NCBI RefSeq assembly: GCF_000365425.1
Contig: NZ_AQOV01000002.1
Location: 186,001-250,000 of the forward strand
Source of the DNA: Methylomonas sp. MK1
GTDB taxonomy: Bacteria > Pseudomonadota > Gammaproteobacteria > Methylococcales > Methylomonadaceae
Length of the DNA: 64,000 nucleotides
Reading direction: 5' to 3'
A program made the position numbers and the translations under genes. Of the stretch, positions 1 through 7,759 are shown piece by piece; the stretch's first letter is position 1, and every line of letters begins with the position of its first letter. The notes beneath the pieces are model-generated. The model was not told the origin of the DNA. It worked only from the letters and a program-made list of their open reading frames with translations, and did no database searches.

Positions 1-1
1 A

Positions 2-958
2 TCTTTCGACATCATCGGCAAGGGGCACGACAATGCCAGCATGTCGGAATTGCTGCTATCGATAAAAACGGATGTTGAAGGCGGCGATACTCTGGCGCAG
101 GCCCTGAGCCGCAAGCCGCTCTATTTCGACGCCTTGTTCTGCAATCTGGTTGAGGCCGGCGAACATGCCGGGGTATTGGAAACCTTGTTGGACAAGATTG
201 CCACTTACAAGGAAAAAACCGAATCGATCAAAAAGAAAGTCAAAAAAGCCTTGACCTACCCAATTGCGGTATTGGTCGTAGCGTTTATCGTGACCGCGAT
301 TTTGCTGATTTTTGTGGTGCCGGTATTCGAGGATTTGTTTAAAGGTTTCGGTGCCGATTTGCCGGCCTTTACTCAGTTCGTCATCGAGCTGTCGGCTTGG
401 GTACAGGAATGGTGGTGGGCAGTGGTAGGCGTGATCGTTGCCGTTGCTTATACCTTTAGCTACTTTAAAAAGCGCTCCAAAGCGTTTAACCACTTTCTGG
501 ATAAGACCCTGCTGAAGATTCCGGTGGTGGGTATGATTCTGGAAAAATCGGCCATCGCCCGTTTCGCCAGAACGCTGTCCACCATGTCGGCGGCTGGCGT
601 GCCCTTGGTAGAAGCCTTGGTTTCGGTAGCCGGTGCCTGCGGCAATATTTTGTTCTATGAAGCAGTGATGAAGGTGCGAGACGACGTATCCACTGGTCAA
701 CAATTGAAGTTTGCCTTGGAGACGACCGGTATGTTTCCGAATATGGTGGTGCAGATGGTGGCGATCGGCGAGGAATCCGGTTCCATTGATGCGATGCTGG
801 ATAAAGTCGCCGACTTTTACGAAGAAGAAGTCGATAACCTAGTCGATAACTTGAGCAGTTTGATGGAGCCCATCATCATGGTGATCTTGGGTATCCTGGT
901 CGGCGGTTTGATCGTCGCGATGTATCTGCCTATCTTCAAGCTGGGCGCGGCTATTTAG
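2..958 (+). CDS. pilC: Type IV pilus inner-membrane platform protein PilC, 3' part
   Basis: Inner-membrane platform of the type IV pilus, on which the PilB and PilT/PilU motors act. The reading frame is open from the first bases of the window, so the start lies upstream; about 318 of the usual 400 or so residues are present. It shows two GspF/T2SSF domains: the end of the first, a membrane hairpin (AVLVVAFIVTAILLIFVVPVF, then a Trp-rich segment and WWWAVVGVIVAVAYTF), the second domain with EESG and the final membrane helix near the C-terminus. pilD follows about 70 bp downstream, the usual pilBCD order, so pilB is expected just upstream. Identification is firm. Confidence 0.95.
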   Translation, partial: SFDIIGKGHDNASMSELLLSIKTDVEGGDTLAQALSRKPLYFDALFCNLVEAGEHAGVLETLLDKIATYKEKTESIKKKVKKALTYPIAVLVVAFIVTAILLIFVVPVFEDLFKGFGADLPAFTQFVIELSAWVQEWWWAVVGVIVAVAYTFSYFKKRSKAFNHFLDKTLLKIPVVGMILEKSAIARFARTLSTMSAAGVPLVEALVSVAGACGNILFYEAVMKVRDDVSTGQQLKFALETTGMFPNMVVQMVAIGEESGSIDAMLDKVADFYEEEVDNLVDNLSSLMEPIIMVILGILVGGLIVAMYLPIFKLGAAI

Positions 959-968
959 TTTTGCTACT

Positions 969-1004
969 CCCCGGCGCTCGTTATCGTTGCGCCGAGCGCC
1001 GGGG
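969..1004. repeat. Perfect inverted repeat between pilC and pilD
   Basis: CCCCGGCGCTCG at 969-980 pairs perfectly with CGAGCGCCGGGG at 993-1004 across a 12-nt loop. It follows the pilC stop directly. No T-run follows, so it is not a classical Rho-independent terminator; it could be a REP-like hairpin or an attenuating or mRNA-stabilising element that lowers pilD expression relative to pilC. Confidence 0.7.
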
Positions 1005-1031
1005 CCGAATTACAGACATCCTCTCTTCCTC

Positions 1032-1898
1032 ATGGTTTTTGCCACTCTACAACAATATCCGCTTTTTCTGATCGGCGTCGTTTGCGTACTGGGCCTGTTG
1101 GTCGGCAGCTTTCTAAACGTGGTGATCTACCGTTTGCCGGTGATGATGCAGGCAGGTTGGCGCCGAGAATGCCACGAATACTTGCAACTGCCGCATGCCG
1201 AAGCAACCGAAGTGTTCAACCTGATGTTGCCGGCCTCGCATTGCCCATCTTGCAAAACCGAAATCAAAGCCTATCAGAATATTCCGGTCATCAGTTATCT
1301 GTTGTTGGGTGGTAGATGTGGACATTGCCGGGTGAAAATCGCCATTCGTTATCCGCTTATCGAGGCGTTTACCGGTCTGTGCTCTGCGGTACTGGCTTGG
1401 CATTTCGGATACGGCTGGGCTTTAGCGTTTGCATTGCCGTTGACTTGGTGTTTGATTGCATTGAGTTTTATCGACATTGATCAGCAATTGTTACCGGATT
1501 CGATCACGCTGCCGATGCTGTGGCTGGGTCTGCTGTTAAGCCTGTTTGATATTTACACGAATAGCCACGACGCGATTATTGGTGCGGTGGCAGGCTATTT
1601 GAGTCTGTGGAGCGTTTATCAGCTGTTCAAATTGCTGACCGGCAAGGAAGGCATGGGCTATGGCGATTTCAAACTGCTGGCGCTGTTCGGTGCCTGGCTG
1701 GGCTGGCAATATCTGCCGCTGATTATTCTATTGTCATCGTTGGTGGGCGCCGTCATCGGCATCGCGATGATCGTGTTCGGCAAACGCGATGCCGGCAAAC
1801 CAATTCCATTTGGGCCTTATCTGGCCATGGCCGGCTGGCTGGCGATGCTGTTCGGGCCGGAGATGAATGCCTTATATCTGCATATTGCCGGTCTGTAG
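1032..1898 (+). CDS. pilD: Prepilin peptidase / N-methyltransferase PilD
   Basis: Membrane aspartic protease that cleaves the leader of type IV prepilins and N-methylates the new N-terminus. The zinc-type cysteines are present as CPSC and CGHC in the first cytoplasmic domain, as in bifunctional PilD. The catalytic aspartates are seen in FIDIDQQLLPD and in the G-x-GYGDFKL motif (GMGYGDFKLLA). Eight or so hydrophobic helices follow. The frame is open from a TTG at 987, but the ATG at 1032 gives a 288-aa protein beginning just before the first membrane helix, matching the family. The gene ends 3 bp before coaE, so pilD-coaE-zapD-yacG are probably cotranscribed. Confidence 0.95.
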   Translation: MVFATLQQYPLFLIGVVCVLGLLVGSFLNVVIYRLPVMMQAGWRRECHEYLQLPHAEATEVFNLMLPASHCPSCKTEIKAYQNIPVISYLLLGGRCGHCRVKIAIRYPLIEAFTGLCSAVLAWHFGYGWALAFALPLTWCLIALSFIDIDQQLLPDSITLPMLWLGLLLSLFDIYTNSHDAIIGAVAGYLSLWSVYQLFKLLTGKEGMGYGDFKLLALFGAWLGWQYLPLIILLSSLVGAVIGIAMIVFGKRDAGKPIPFGPYLAMAGWLAMLFGPEMNALYLHIAGL

Positions 1899-1901
1899 GC
1901 G

Positions 1902-2513
1902 ATGCTGAAGATAGGTCTGACGGGCGGCATAGGCAGCGGTAAATCCACGGTCTGTGGTTTGTTTGCTGAGTTTGGTGTCCCCATTGTCGATGCCGACCTG
2001 ATTGCCAAGCAGTTGGTAGAGCCAGGGCAGCCGGCCTTATCGCTGATCGTTAGGTCTTTTGGATCGCAGATGATCAACCAGGACGGTAGCTTGAATCGAG
2101 CCAGGCTGCGCGACGCGGTATTTACCGATGCGGATAAAAAACGTGAATTGGATGGCATCATGCATCCCTTGGTTTACGCGCAAATCGCGGCGGATGTAAA
2201 TGCTCTGACGGCTGACTATTGCGTTATTGCCGTGCCGCTGTTGCTGGAGTCGAAAAATCCTTATGCTGTGGATCGGGTTTTATTAATCGATTGCCCGGTG
2301 GATGTGCAAATAGCACGGGTTATCGCCCGCGACAAACTCACGCGCCAGCAAGTGCAAGCCATTATCGACAGCCAGATGTCGCGACCAGAACGTTTGAGCA
2401 AAGCGCACGATGTCATCGAGAATGTGGCCGGCCCGGAGCAGCTTGCAGAACAGGTTAAAAGACTGCACAATTCCTACATTTTATTAGCCACCGTCAGGAC
2501 ACAATCGGCTTGA
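1902..2513 (+). CDS. coaE: Dephospho-CoA kinase
   Basis: Catalyses the last step of coenzyme A synthesis, ATP-dependent phosphorylation of the 3'-OH of dephospho-CoA, in the cytosol. The P-loop GGIGSGKST lies at residues 8-16, followed by FGVPIVDADLIAK, the conserved substrate-binding Asp motif, and the lid region with RDKLTRQQ. Length of 203 aa is normal. The stop overlaps the TTG start of zapD, giving the conserved pilD-coaE-zapD-yacG order of gammaproteobacteria. Confidence 0.96.
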   Translation: MLKIGLTGGIGSGKSTVCGLFAEFGVPIVDADLIAKQLVEPGQPALSLIVRSFGSQMINQDGSLNRARLRDAVFTDADKKRELDGIMHPLVYAQIAADVNALTADYCVIAVPLLLESKNPYAVDRVLLIDCPVDVQIARVIARDKLTRQQVQAIIDSQMSRPERLSKAHDVIENVAGPEQLAEQVKRLHNSYILLATVRTQSA

Positions 2514-3283
2514 ATACACAAACTATCTACGAATTCCCTCTTAATGAACGAATTCGGGTGTTTATGCGCTTGGAGCAACTCTTTCAACAGCTCAGTCATT
2601 TCATGTTGGGCGCTTCGGTCTTCGATAAACGCGCCGCCATTTCGGTTTTACTCGACATCTTGATGATCTTCAGCCGTAGCGACTTGAAGTCCGAGCTGAT
2701 CAAGGAGCTGGATAGGCACACCAAAGTACTGAATCAGCTGGCGCATAACCATGGCGTCGACGACGAAAAATTGCAGGAGATTCTCGCCGAGCTGAATCAG
2801 GCCAGTCGCAATTTGTATGGCGCCAACGGTAAAATCGGCATCAGTGTGATGGAAAGCGATTTGTTTCAAAGTATTTCGCAGCGTAATTCTATTCCCGGCG
2901 GCAGCTGTTCCTTCGATTTGCCGGCCTTTCATTACTGGCTGGAGCAACACGAAGCCGAACAGCAAAAAGACCTGGAACGCTGGACTCAGCCGTTCGTGGA
3001 TATTCGGGTAGCCATCGATTTGATCCTGGGGTTTATTCGGCAAAGCAGTGTGCCGACGCAGGAACTTGCCAAGGCCGGATTTTTCCAATTGGCGCTGGAC
3101 AATAAAAATCATCCGGTGCAATTGCTACGCGTGGGGTTGGCCGCGGATATGCCTTGTTTTGCGGAAATCAGCGGCGGCAAGCATCGGTTCAGCATTCGTT
3201 TTATGAACCCGTCTGTCGATGAAAACCGGCCCAGCCAGACGCTTGACGATATCGAATTTTCCTTGACCCGCTGCATGTTCTGA
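2510..3283 (+). CDS. zapD: Cell division protein ZapD
   Basis: FtsZ-associated protein that bundles FtsZ filaments at the division ring (YacF/DUF1342 family). At 257 aa it has the family length and the typical opening [19 protein letters not shown] followed by an alpha-helical N-terminal domain. The start is a TTG that overlaps the coaE stop (TTGA), with no better ATG nearby. Its own stop overlaps the ATG of yacG by one base, so translation of the three genes is likely coupled. Confidence 0.94.
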   Translation: MNTQTIYEFPLNERIRVFMRLEQLFQQLSHFMLGASVFDKRAAISVLLDILMIFSRSDLKSELIKELDRHTKVLNQLAHNHGVDDEKLQEILAELNQASRNLYGANGKIGISVMESDLFQSISQRNSIPGGSCSFDLPAFHYWLEQHEAEQQKDLERWTQPFVDIRVAIDLILGFIRQSSVPTQELAKAGFFQLALDNKNHPVQLLRVGLAADMPCFAEISGGKHRFSIRFMNPSVDENRPSQTLDDIEFSLTRCMF

Positions 3284-3486
3284 TGACTGCGAATACCCCG
3301 ACTATGGTGGCGTGCCCTACTTGTCGCAAGCCGGTAGCCTGGATAGCTGCCGAAACATTCAAACCGTTCTGCTCGGAACGTTGCAAACTGATCGATTTAG
3401 GCGATTGGGCTACCGAAGCCCACAAGATCCCTGGTCCGCCACTGCTTGACGAAGACGACGAAAATTCGGAATTCGATTCCTACTAA
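3283..3486 (+). CDS. yacG: DNA gyrase inhibitor YacG (zinc-ribbon)
   Basis: Small zinc-finger protein that binds GyrB and inhibits gyrase. It has the four-cysteine zinc site CPTC ... FCSERCK and the conserved stretch LIDLGDWA, with an acidic C-terminal tail ([10 protein letters not shown]). Length of 67 aa is typical. It is the last gene of the pilD-coaE-zapD-yacG run and converges on the Nudix gene 13 bp downstream. Confidence 0.95.
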   Translation: MTANTPTMVACPTCRKPVAWIAAETFKPFCSERCKLIDLGDWATEAHKIPGPPLLDEDDENSEFDSY

Positions 3487-3499
3487 CTGTTCTTTCAGA

Positions 3500-4444
3500 C
3501 TAATCTGCCGTTAAAAATGCGCTGATGCCGGCTACGCCTTGTGCGCCGGCGGCAAGCGCTCGATCCAAGTCGTGCCTGCCTAAACCACCCAAAGCAAACA
3601 CCGGTAAATTGATGTGCTCAAGCAATTGGGCCAAGGCCTGCCAGCCTAATGGTGGCGTGTCGGGATGAGATGCGGTTGCTTGGATAGGGGCTAAAACCGC
3701 AAAGTCCAAGCCTAGCGTTTCCGCGTGTCGGAGTTCATCAAGGTTATGACAAGACGCCGCTACCCAGCGATAGCGGTTTGGTCGCTCATGGCAGGCCAGC
3801 AAGGCGCGGCTACTCAGGTGCAGGCCTGGCGTGTTGGTGGTATCGATAGGCAAATCGGCGTTGACTAGCAAGTTAACCTGTTGTTGCCGGCAAAGTTGAG
3901 AAACCTGCTCGAAGACAGTTTGCAAATCGTCAATCGGTAAAGACTTGACGCGAAATTGCAGCAGTTTTATGTCGTTGGTCATAATCCGTTGGCAATTGTC
4001 TAGCGCTTCTGCGGCGCTGCGGCCTTCCAGGATCGCGTAGTAATGCGGAAGTTGCGCGGCGGCGATGATGGGTAAGTTGGCGGCGGGGAAGCGGAAATCC
4101 CTTAGTTGCTCGGCAGCAATCCAGCGCATTGGCTGGCCCTCACAGCCTTTGGCCTGGCCGGCAAAAGCGGTGACATTCCAGACATCCAATAACACATGCC
4201 TGTCGCCGTAGTCGTGGTTGATTTTGATCAGCGGCGCGGCAGTTTGTACCTGAATACCGACTTCTTCCGCCAGCTCGCGCGCTAGTGCCTGTTGCACCGG
4301 TTCACCAGCTTCCAGTTTGCCGCCCGGGAATTCCCACAAGCCGCCTTGATGCGCGTGTTTGGCGCGTTGGGTAATCAAAATTCGGCCGTTGCCGTCGCGG
4401 ATCACACCCACCGCGACATGCAGACGCTGCTTATCGGTTGACAT
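3500..4444 (-). CDS. Nudix hydrolase (MutT-like) fused to a ThiE-like domain
   Basis: Two-domain protein of 314 aa. Residues 1-130 are a MutT-type Nudix domain with a canonical Nudix box (GKLEAGEPVQQALARELAEE, then VGI), expected to hydrolyse oxidised nucleotides such as 8-oxo-dGTP. Residues from about 150 on resemble the TIM-barrel of thiamine-phosphate synthase, ending with FALGGLGRHDLDRALAAGAQGVAGISAF. This fusion is common in gammaproteobacteria; the ThiE part may not be active in thiamine synthesis. The stop of argJ lies 12 bp upstream of its start codon, so it is the second gene of an argJ-mutT operon. Confidence 0.9.
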   Translation of the reverse strand: MSTDKQRLHVAVGVIRDGNGRILITQRAKHAHQGGLWEFPGGKLEAGEPVQQALARELAEEVGIQVQTAAPLIKINHDYGDRHVLLDVWNVTAFAGQAKGCEGQPMRWIAAEQLRDFRFPAANLPIIAAAQLPHYYAILEGRSAAEALDNCQRIMTNDIKLLQFRVKSLPIDDLQTVFEQVSQLCRQQQVNLLVNADLPIDTTNTPGLHLSSRALLACHERPNRYRWVAASCHNLDELRHAETLGLDFAVLAPIQATASHPDTPPLGWQALAQLLEHINLPVFALGGLGRHDLDRALAAGAQGVAGISAFLTAD

Positions 4445-4456
4445 ACTTTTTGCCGC

Positions 4457-5671
4457 TTAGGTACGGTATTCGGCGTTGATTTTCACGTAGTCGTAGGAAA
4501 AGTCGCAGGTCAATACTTCCTCGCTGGCTGCGCCGCGTCCCAATCGGACGGTCACGACGATTTCCTCCTGATTCATCACGCGCTGGCCGTCTTGTTCGGT
4601 GTATGAGCGAGCCCTGCCGCCGTTTTCGACGATGCACACCGTGCCCAGGTAAATTTCGATTTTCTCCAGATCCATGTTTTCAACCCCGGCCCGGCCGACA
4701 GCCGCTAAAATTCGGCCCCAATTGGGGTCGCTGGCAAAAAACGCGGTTTTCACCAAGGGCGAATGGGCAATGGTTTTGGCGACTTGTACAGCCTCTGCAC
4801 TGTCGCGCGCCTGTTCGACGACGATCCTCATCAGCTTGGTAGCGCCTTCGCCGTCGCGAATAATCAGTTCCGCCAGGCGTTTGCAAACCGCCATAACCGC
4901 CTCGGCGAATGCTGCATACTCTGGGCTGTCGGCCAGAATTTCCGGGGCTGCACTACTGCCGCTGGCCAGCAACACGCAGGCGTCGTTAGTCGAGGTGTCG
5001 CCATCGACGGTAATGCGATTAAAGGATTTCTCCGCTGCCGCGGACAGGCATTCTTGCAACAGAGACTGCTCGATATTGGCATCGGTGGCCACAAAACCCA
5101 GCATAGTGGCCATATTGGGTTGAATCATGCCGGCGCCTTTGGAAATGCCGGTTATCGTCACCGGGTGGCCGGCTATATCGATAACGACCGACGCGCCCTT
5201 AGGGAAGGTATCGGTGGTCATGATCGCGCGCGCGGCTTGGTCCCAATGCGCCTCAGCCAAGTTTGCGACTGCGCTTGGCAATGCTGCCGTGAGTTTTTCC
5301 ACCGGCAGGGGTTCGCCGATGACGCCGGTAGAGAACGGTAAAACCTGTTGTGCTAAGGCCTCCACTTCACCGGCCAGATTGGCGCAGCAAGCAAAGGCAT
5401 CTTGCAGGCCTTGCTTACCGGTGCCGGCATTGGCGTTGCCGGAATTGACCAGCAACCAGCGCGGATTTTGCGATAAATGGGCTTTGGCGATATGTACCGG
5501 CGCCGCGCAAAAGGCATTTTGGGTAAATACCGCCGCACAAGTACCGCCGTCCGCCATTTCGATGACTAAAATATCGTCGCGGACGGTTTGCTTGATGCCG
5601 GCATTGCAGGTGCCGAGTTTGATGCCGTTTACGGCATGCATGGTGGGGAAGTTGATTTGTCCTACTGCCAT
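4457..5671 (-). CDS. argJ: Bifunctional glutamate N-acetyltransferase / amino-acid acetyltransferase ArgJ
   Basis: Transfers the acetyl group of N-acetylornithine to glutamate in the cyclic arginine pathway. The self-cleavage and nucleophile site is present as GAGMIQPNMATMLGF, where the Thr of the ATM motif becomes the N-terminal nucleophile of the beta chain. Further family signatures are TTDTFPKGA and DGDTSTNDACVLLASG. Length of 404 aa is normal. The start codon region is itself part of a 274-bp tandem duplication with the neighbouring structured repeat (see 5666-5987), so its promoter has probably been rearranged. Confidence 0.96.
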   Translation of the reverse strand: MAVGQINFPTMHAVNGIKLGTCNAGIKQTVRDDILVIEMADGGTCAAVFTQNAFCAAPVHIAKAHLSQNPRWLLVNSGNANAGTGKQGLQDAFACCANLAGEVEALAQQVLPFSTGVIGEPLPVEKLTAALPSAVANLAEAHWDQAARAIMTTDTFPKGASVVIDIAGHPVTITGISKGAGMIQPNMATMLGFVATDANIEQSLLQECLSAAAEKSFNRITVDGDTSTNDACVLLASGSSAAPEILADSPEYAAFAEAVMAVCKRLAELIIRDGEGATKLMRIVVEQARDSAEAVQVAKTIAHSPLVKTAFFASDPNWGRILAAVGRAGVENMDLEKIEIYLGTVCIVENGGRARSYTEQDGQRVMNQEEIVVTVRLGRGAASEEVLTCDFSYDYVKINAEYRT

Positions 5672-5987
5672 TGTTGTAACCTGTTAATTTGTGTCGCTAT
5701 CGCGACCAGTATTTTAAAGTCGGGTCTCGGCCCGACAGCCGAGATACTTTTCTTTGCTTGTCCAAAGAAAAGTATCCAAAAGAAAAGACACCCGGATGCC
5801 GCTTTGATCCTGCGCTCCTCGCTTTTGAACGGGGTTGCCGAAAGGGGCTTCCTGCCCCTTCGGCAACGCGATGCATCCATGCATCGCCCCTGCGGGCTGA
5901 TCCGTCCAAAAGCTCCGGTGCTCGGCGCGGCATACGGGATGCCATTGTTGTAACCTGTTAATTTGTGTCGCTATCGCGACCAGTATT
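5666..5987. repeat. Tandem duplication covering the argJ start region plus structured repeat copy A
   Basis: A stretch of about 50 bp beginning tgccattgttgtaacctg at 5666, including the complement of the argJ ATG, recurs from 5940. The spacing of 274 bp contains exactly one copy of the 250-bp structured repeat. The first segment is joined to repeat copy A and the second to copy B, giving segment-A-segment-B. This is direct evidence that the element was duplicated together with flanking host DNA, or inserted twice at one site. Confidence 0.85.
5690..5940 (+). repeat. Structured 250-bp dispersed repeat, copy A
   Basis: Begins gtgtcgctatcgcgac and ends ggcgcggcatacggga. Contains GTCGGG-tctcgg-CCCGAC, a perfect 13-bp hairpin ATACTTTTCTTTG (5744-5756) / CAAAGAAAAGTAT (5763-5775), a long hairpin GTTGCCGAA...TTCGGCAAC, a GCGATGCA/TGCATCGC hairpin, and an outer GCTTTTG/CAAAAGC pair that encloses the last two. 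Short open frames across it have no coding character. Confidence 0.85.
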
Positions 5988-6213
5988 TTAATGTCGGGTC
6001 TCGGCCCGACAGCCGAGATACTTTCTTTTGCGTCGCCAAAAGAAAGTATCCAAAGAAAAGGCGACCCGGATGCCGCTTTGATCCTGCGCTTCTCGCTTTT
6101 ACCGAAGGTTGACGAAAGGGGCTCCTGCCCCTTCGTCAACGAGCGGCATCCTTGCCGCTCCCCTATCGGGCCAATTTCGGTAAAAGCTGCGATGCTCGGC
6201 GCGGCATACGGGA
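5964..6213 (+). repeat. Structured 250-bp dispersed repeat, copy B
   Basis: Same order of hairpins as copy A, with paired changes: ATACTTTCTTTTG/CAAAAGAAAGTAT replaces the long A/T hairpin, GTTGACGAA/TTCGTCAAC replaces GTTGCCGAA/TTCGGCAAC, GAGCGGCA/TGCCGCTC replaces GCGATGCA/TGCATCGC, and the outer pair is GCTTTTACCGAA/TTCGGTAAAAGC. Followed by caaaaccatcccgggg, a flank shared with copy E. Confidence 0.85.
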
Positions 6214-6269
6214 CAAAACCATCCCGGGGTTTGTCAAGTAATTCGTGCCCCAAAGCCTTTTATTTAACC

Positions 6270-6361
6270 CTCGTAGGGTGCATTAGCGATAGCGTAATGC
6301 ACCGAATAATCGAAGGCCAACATGCGGCGCAATACGGCTTTGCCTATTGACGCCCTACGGA
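6270..6361. repeat. GTAGGGTGCATTAGCG-type palindromic repeat
   Basis: CGTAGGGTGCATTAGCGATA followed by GCGTAATGCACCGAAT, closed by GACGCCCTACGG about 90 bp further on, so the ends CGTAGGG and CCCTACG form terminal inverted repeats. A second, more degenerate copy lies at 45706-45776, again directly beside a copy of the 250-bp structured repeat. This looks like a small non-coding mobile or REP-type element. Confidence 0.7.
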
Positions 6362-6394
6362 TTGCAACTTACCGCGTTAAGGATTGCCCACGCG

Positions 6395-7174
6395 TCAAAG
6401 ATTGCACCTTACCGCGTTGGTACTTTCCATCCTCGACAGAAGATCCTCCGGAGAAATTACATTCACAGGGTATTTGCTTTCTAATTGGGAAAGGTTGTCT
6501 GCGTGAAATATAGACGACCTTCCTGCGCCCGAGGCTCGATCATTGGTACAAAAAAAATCTATTCCGTAACCATAGTTAGCAGCTAATGCATCACCATCCA
6601 CCCACTCTCCATAAGCCTTCGAATATTTTTTATCCGTTATGCTGACATTAACCTTAGTTTTCGGCACCACCCCTTGATCTGAGCCTCCGAGTTGATTCAT
6701 TAGGTGACCTTTGCCCGATCCTATGCTTTCTATAAACCTCGCGCACTCAAATGAACGATCAAGCCTCTCTGAAAGCTCATACTTCTTGTCTTCTGCTATA
6801 AACTCATCAGAAATTTCTAGTTTTGGCGCGCCGATTCGTGGCATTCGGGTAAACTTAAAACCTAATTCCAATGCTTTAGGGATTGTTTTTTTTAAATATT
6901 CTGAAATAACAGGAGAGCCTGACCCTTCAAAGTAGGTTGCTTTTTCTCCATCGACGGAAAACGAAAATCCGCTTCGATAATTGCCAATATGATCTTTCCT
7001 ATCCTTCTTCTGCACTGTCTCCATTGTTGCAAGACCCTCAAAAAAATATGCATCAATGTCTTTAGATCGGATCAACTCAAATAACTTAGAATAGACCGGG
7101 TCGGAAGATATTCGTTTTTCCTCATCTACAATTCTTTCCCATACATTAGAATCAAATGTAACGGATATACTCAT
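6395..7174 (-). CDS. PIN-like domain protein, accessory
   Basis: Protein of 259 aa, not firmly recognised. It opens with VTFDSNVWERIVD, resembling the first catalytic Asp of PIN-fold nucleases, and near the C-terminus has DGDALAANYGYGIDFFCTNDRAS, resembling the later acidic residues of PIN domains. The middle (residues 80-180) has no familiar motif. A ribosome site (gaggac) precedes the ATG. It is flanked by copies B and C of the structured repeat, is AT-richer than its neighbours, and has no adjacent antitoxin gene, all suggesting an acquired cassette. Candidate RNase or nuclease effector; function is inference. Confidence 0.6.
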   Translation of the reverse strand: MSISVTFDSNVWERIVDEEKRISSDPVYSKLFELIRSKDIDAYFFEGLATMETVQKKDRKDHIGNYRSGFSFSVDGEKATYFEGSGSPVISEYLKKTIPKALELGFKFTRMPRIGAPKLEISDEFIAEDKKYELSERLDRSFECARFIESIGSGKGHLMNQLGGSDQGVVPKTKVNVSITDKKYSKAYGEWVDGDALAANYGYGIDFFCTNDRASGAGRSSIFHADNLSQLESKYPVNVISPEDLLSRMESTNAVRCNL

Positions 7175-7277
7175 GGTCTATGTCCTCGCGATATAAGTGC
7201 ATAACAAGTGATTAAGTGGTTTCTGTATATCATTCCACGCTGAAAAATTAATCGTTTCGCCATCGCGACGGTTTTCC

Positions 7278-7528
7278 TCCCGTATGCCGCGCCGAGCACC
7301 GGAGCTCTCGGCGGGAATAGCCCGTAAGGGGTGCGGCATGGATGCCGCACATCGACAGAGGGGCAGGAAGCCCTTCTGTCGATCCCCGTCGAAAGCTACG
7401 GAGCGCAGGATCAAAGCGGCATCCGGGTGGCGTTTCTTTTGGTGACTTTTCTTTGGCCAAACAAAGAAAAGTCACTCGGCTGTCGGGCCGAGACCCGACG
7501 TTAAATCAATCCGTCGCGACAGCGACAC
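7278..7528 (-). repeat. Structured 250-bp dispersed repeat, copy C
   Basis: Reverse orientation relative to A and B: starts tcccgtatgccgcgcc and ends gtcgcgacagcgacac. The A/T hairpin is GTGACTTTTCTTTG/CAAAGAAAAGTCAC (14 bp, both outer positions changed together relative to A). Other hairpins are ATCGACAG/CTGTCGAT and GTGCGGCAT/ATGCCGCAC. It ends 6 bp beyond the tusA stop codon, so it may provide the tusA transcript's 3' end. Confidence 0.85.
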
Positions 7529-7534
7529 AAATAC

Positions 7535-7759
7535 TCAACCCACTTCCAAAACAATCACATACTCGCCATTGTCGGCGCGCGACTCCAAAACCTTATGCCC
7601 ATTAATCCGACACCAGGCCGGAATATCCTGCATCACGCCCGGATCGGTGCACTCCACCGTCAACACGTCGCCGGCTTGCAAGTTCTTGACCTTGTCCTGA
7701 GTGCGGATCACCGGCAACGGGCACAACAAACGGCGGGCGTTTAAAACATGTGCACTCAT
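7535..7759 (-). CDS. tusA: TusA-family sulfurtransferase
   Basis: Small sulfur-carrier protein (SirA/YeeD/TusA family). The active-site motif CPLP in LLCPLPVIRTQ carries the persulfide cysteine; the C-terminal half has the family's beta-alpha pattern. The ATG chosen at 7759 overlaps the stop of the upstream PP-loop gene (ATGA), giving a 74-aa protein; an ATG nine bases upstream is possible but less likely. The coupling to a PP-loop gene suggests it donates sulfur for tRNA thiolation. Confidence 0.9.
   Translation of the reverse strand: MSAHVLNARRLLCPLPVIRTQDKVKNLQAGDVLTVECTDPGVMQDIPAWCRINGHKVLESRADNGEYVIVLEVG

Noticed and set aside
56..703. Open frame of 215 aa on the minus strand inside pilC
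   Set aside because: Antisense shadow of pilC; no ribosome site, no domain, and composition follows complementary codon bias.
4674..5687. Several plus-strand frames opposite argJ (up to 192 aa)
   Set aside because: Antisense shadows of argJ, whose own frame is a firm family match.
5697..5945. Frames translating the structured repeat (also 7178-7414, 45435-45656, 47307-47576)
   Set aside because: They occur only within the repeat, share repeat-derived peptides such as MPRRAPELLDG, and stems are conserved by pairing rather than codons.
5690..7528. Repeat copies A-C as a CRISPR array
   Set aside because: Units are 250 bp with no short unique spacers and no cas genes nearby.
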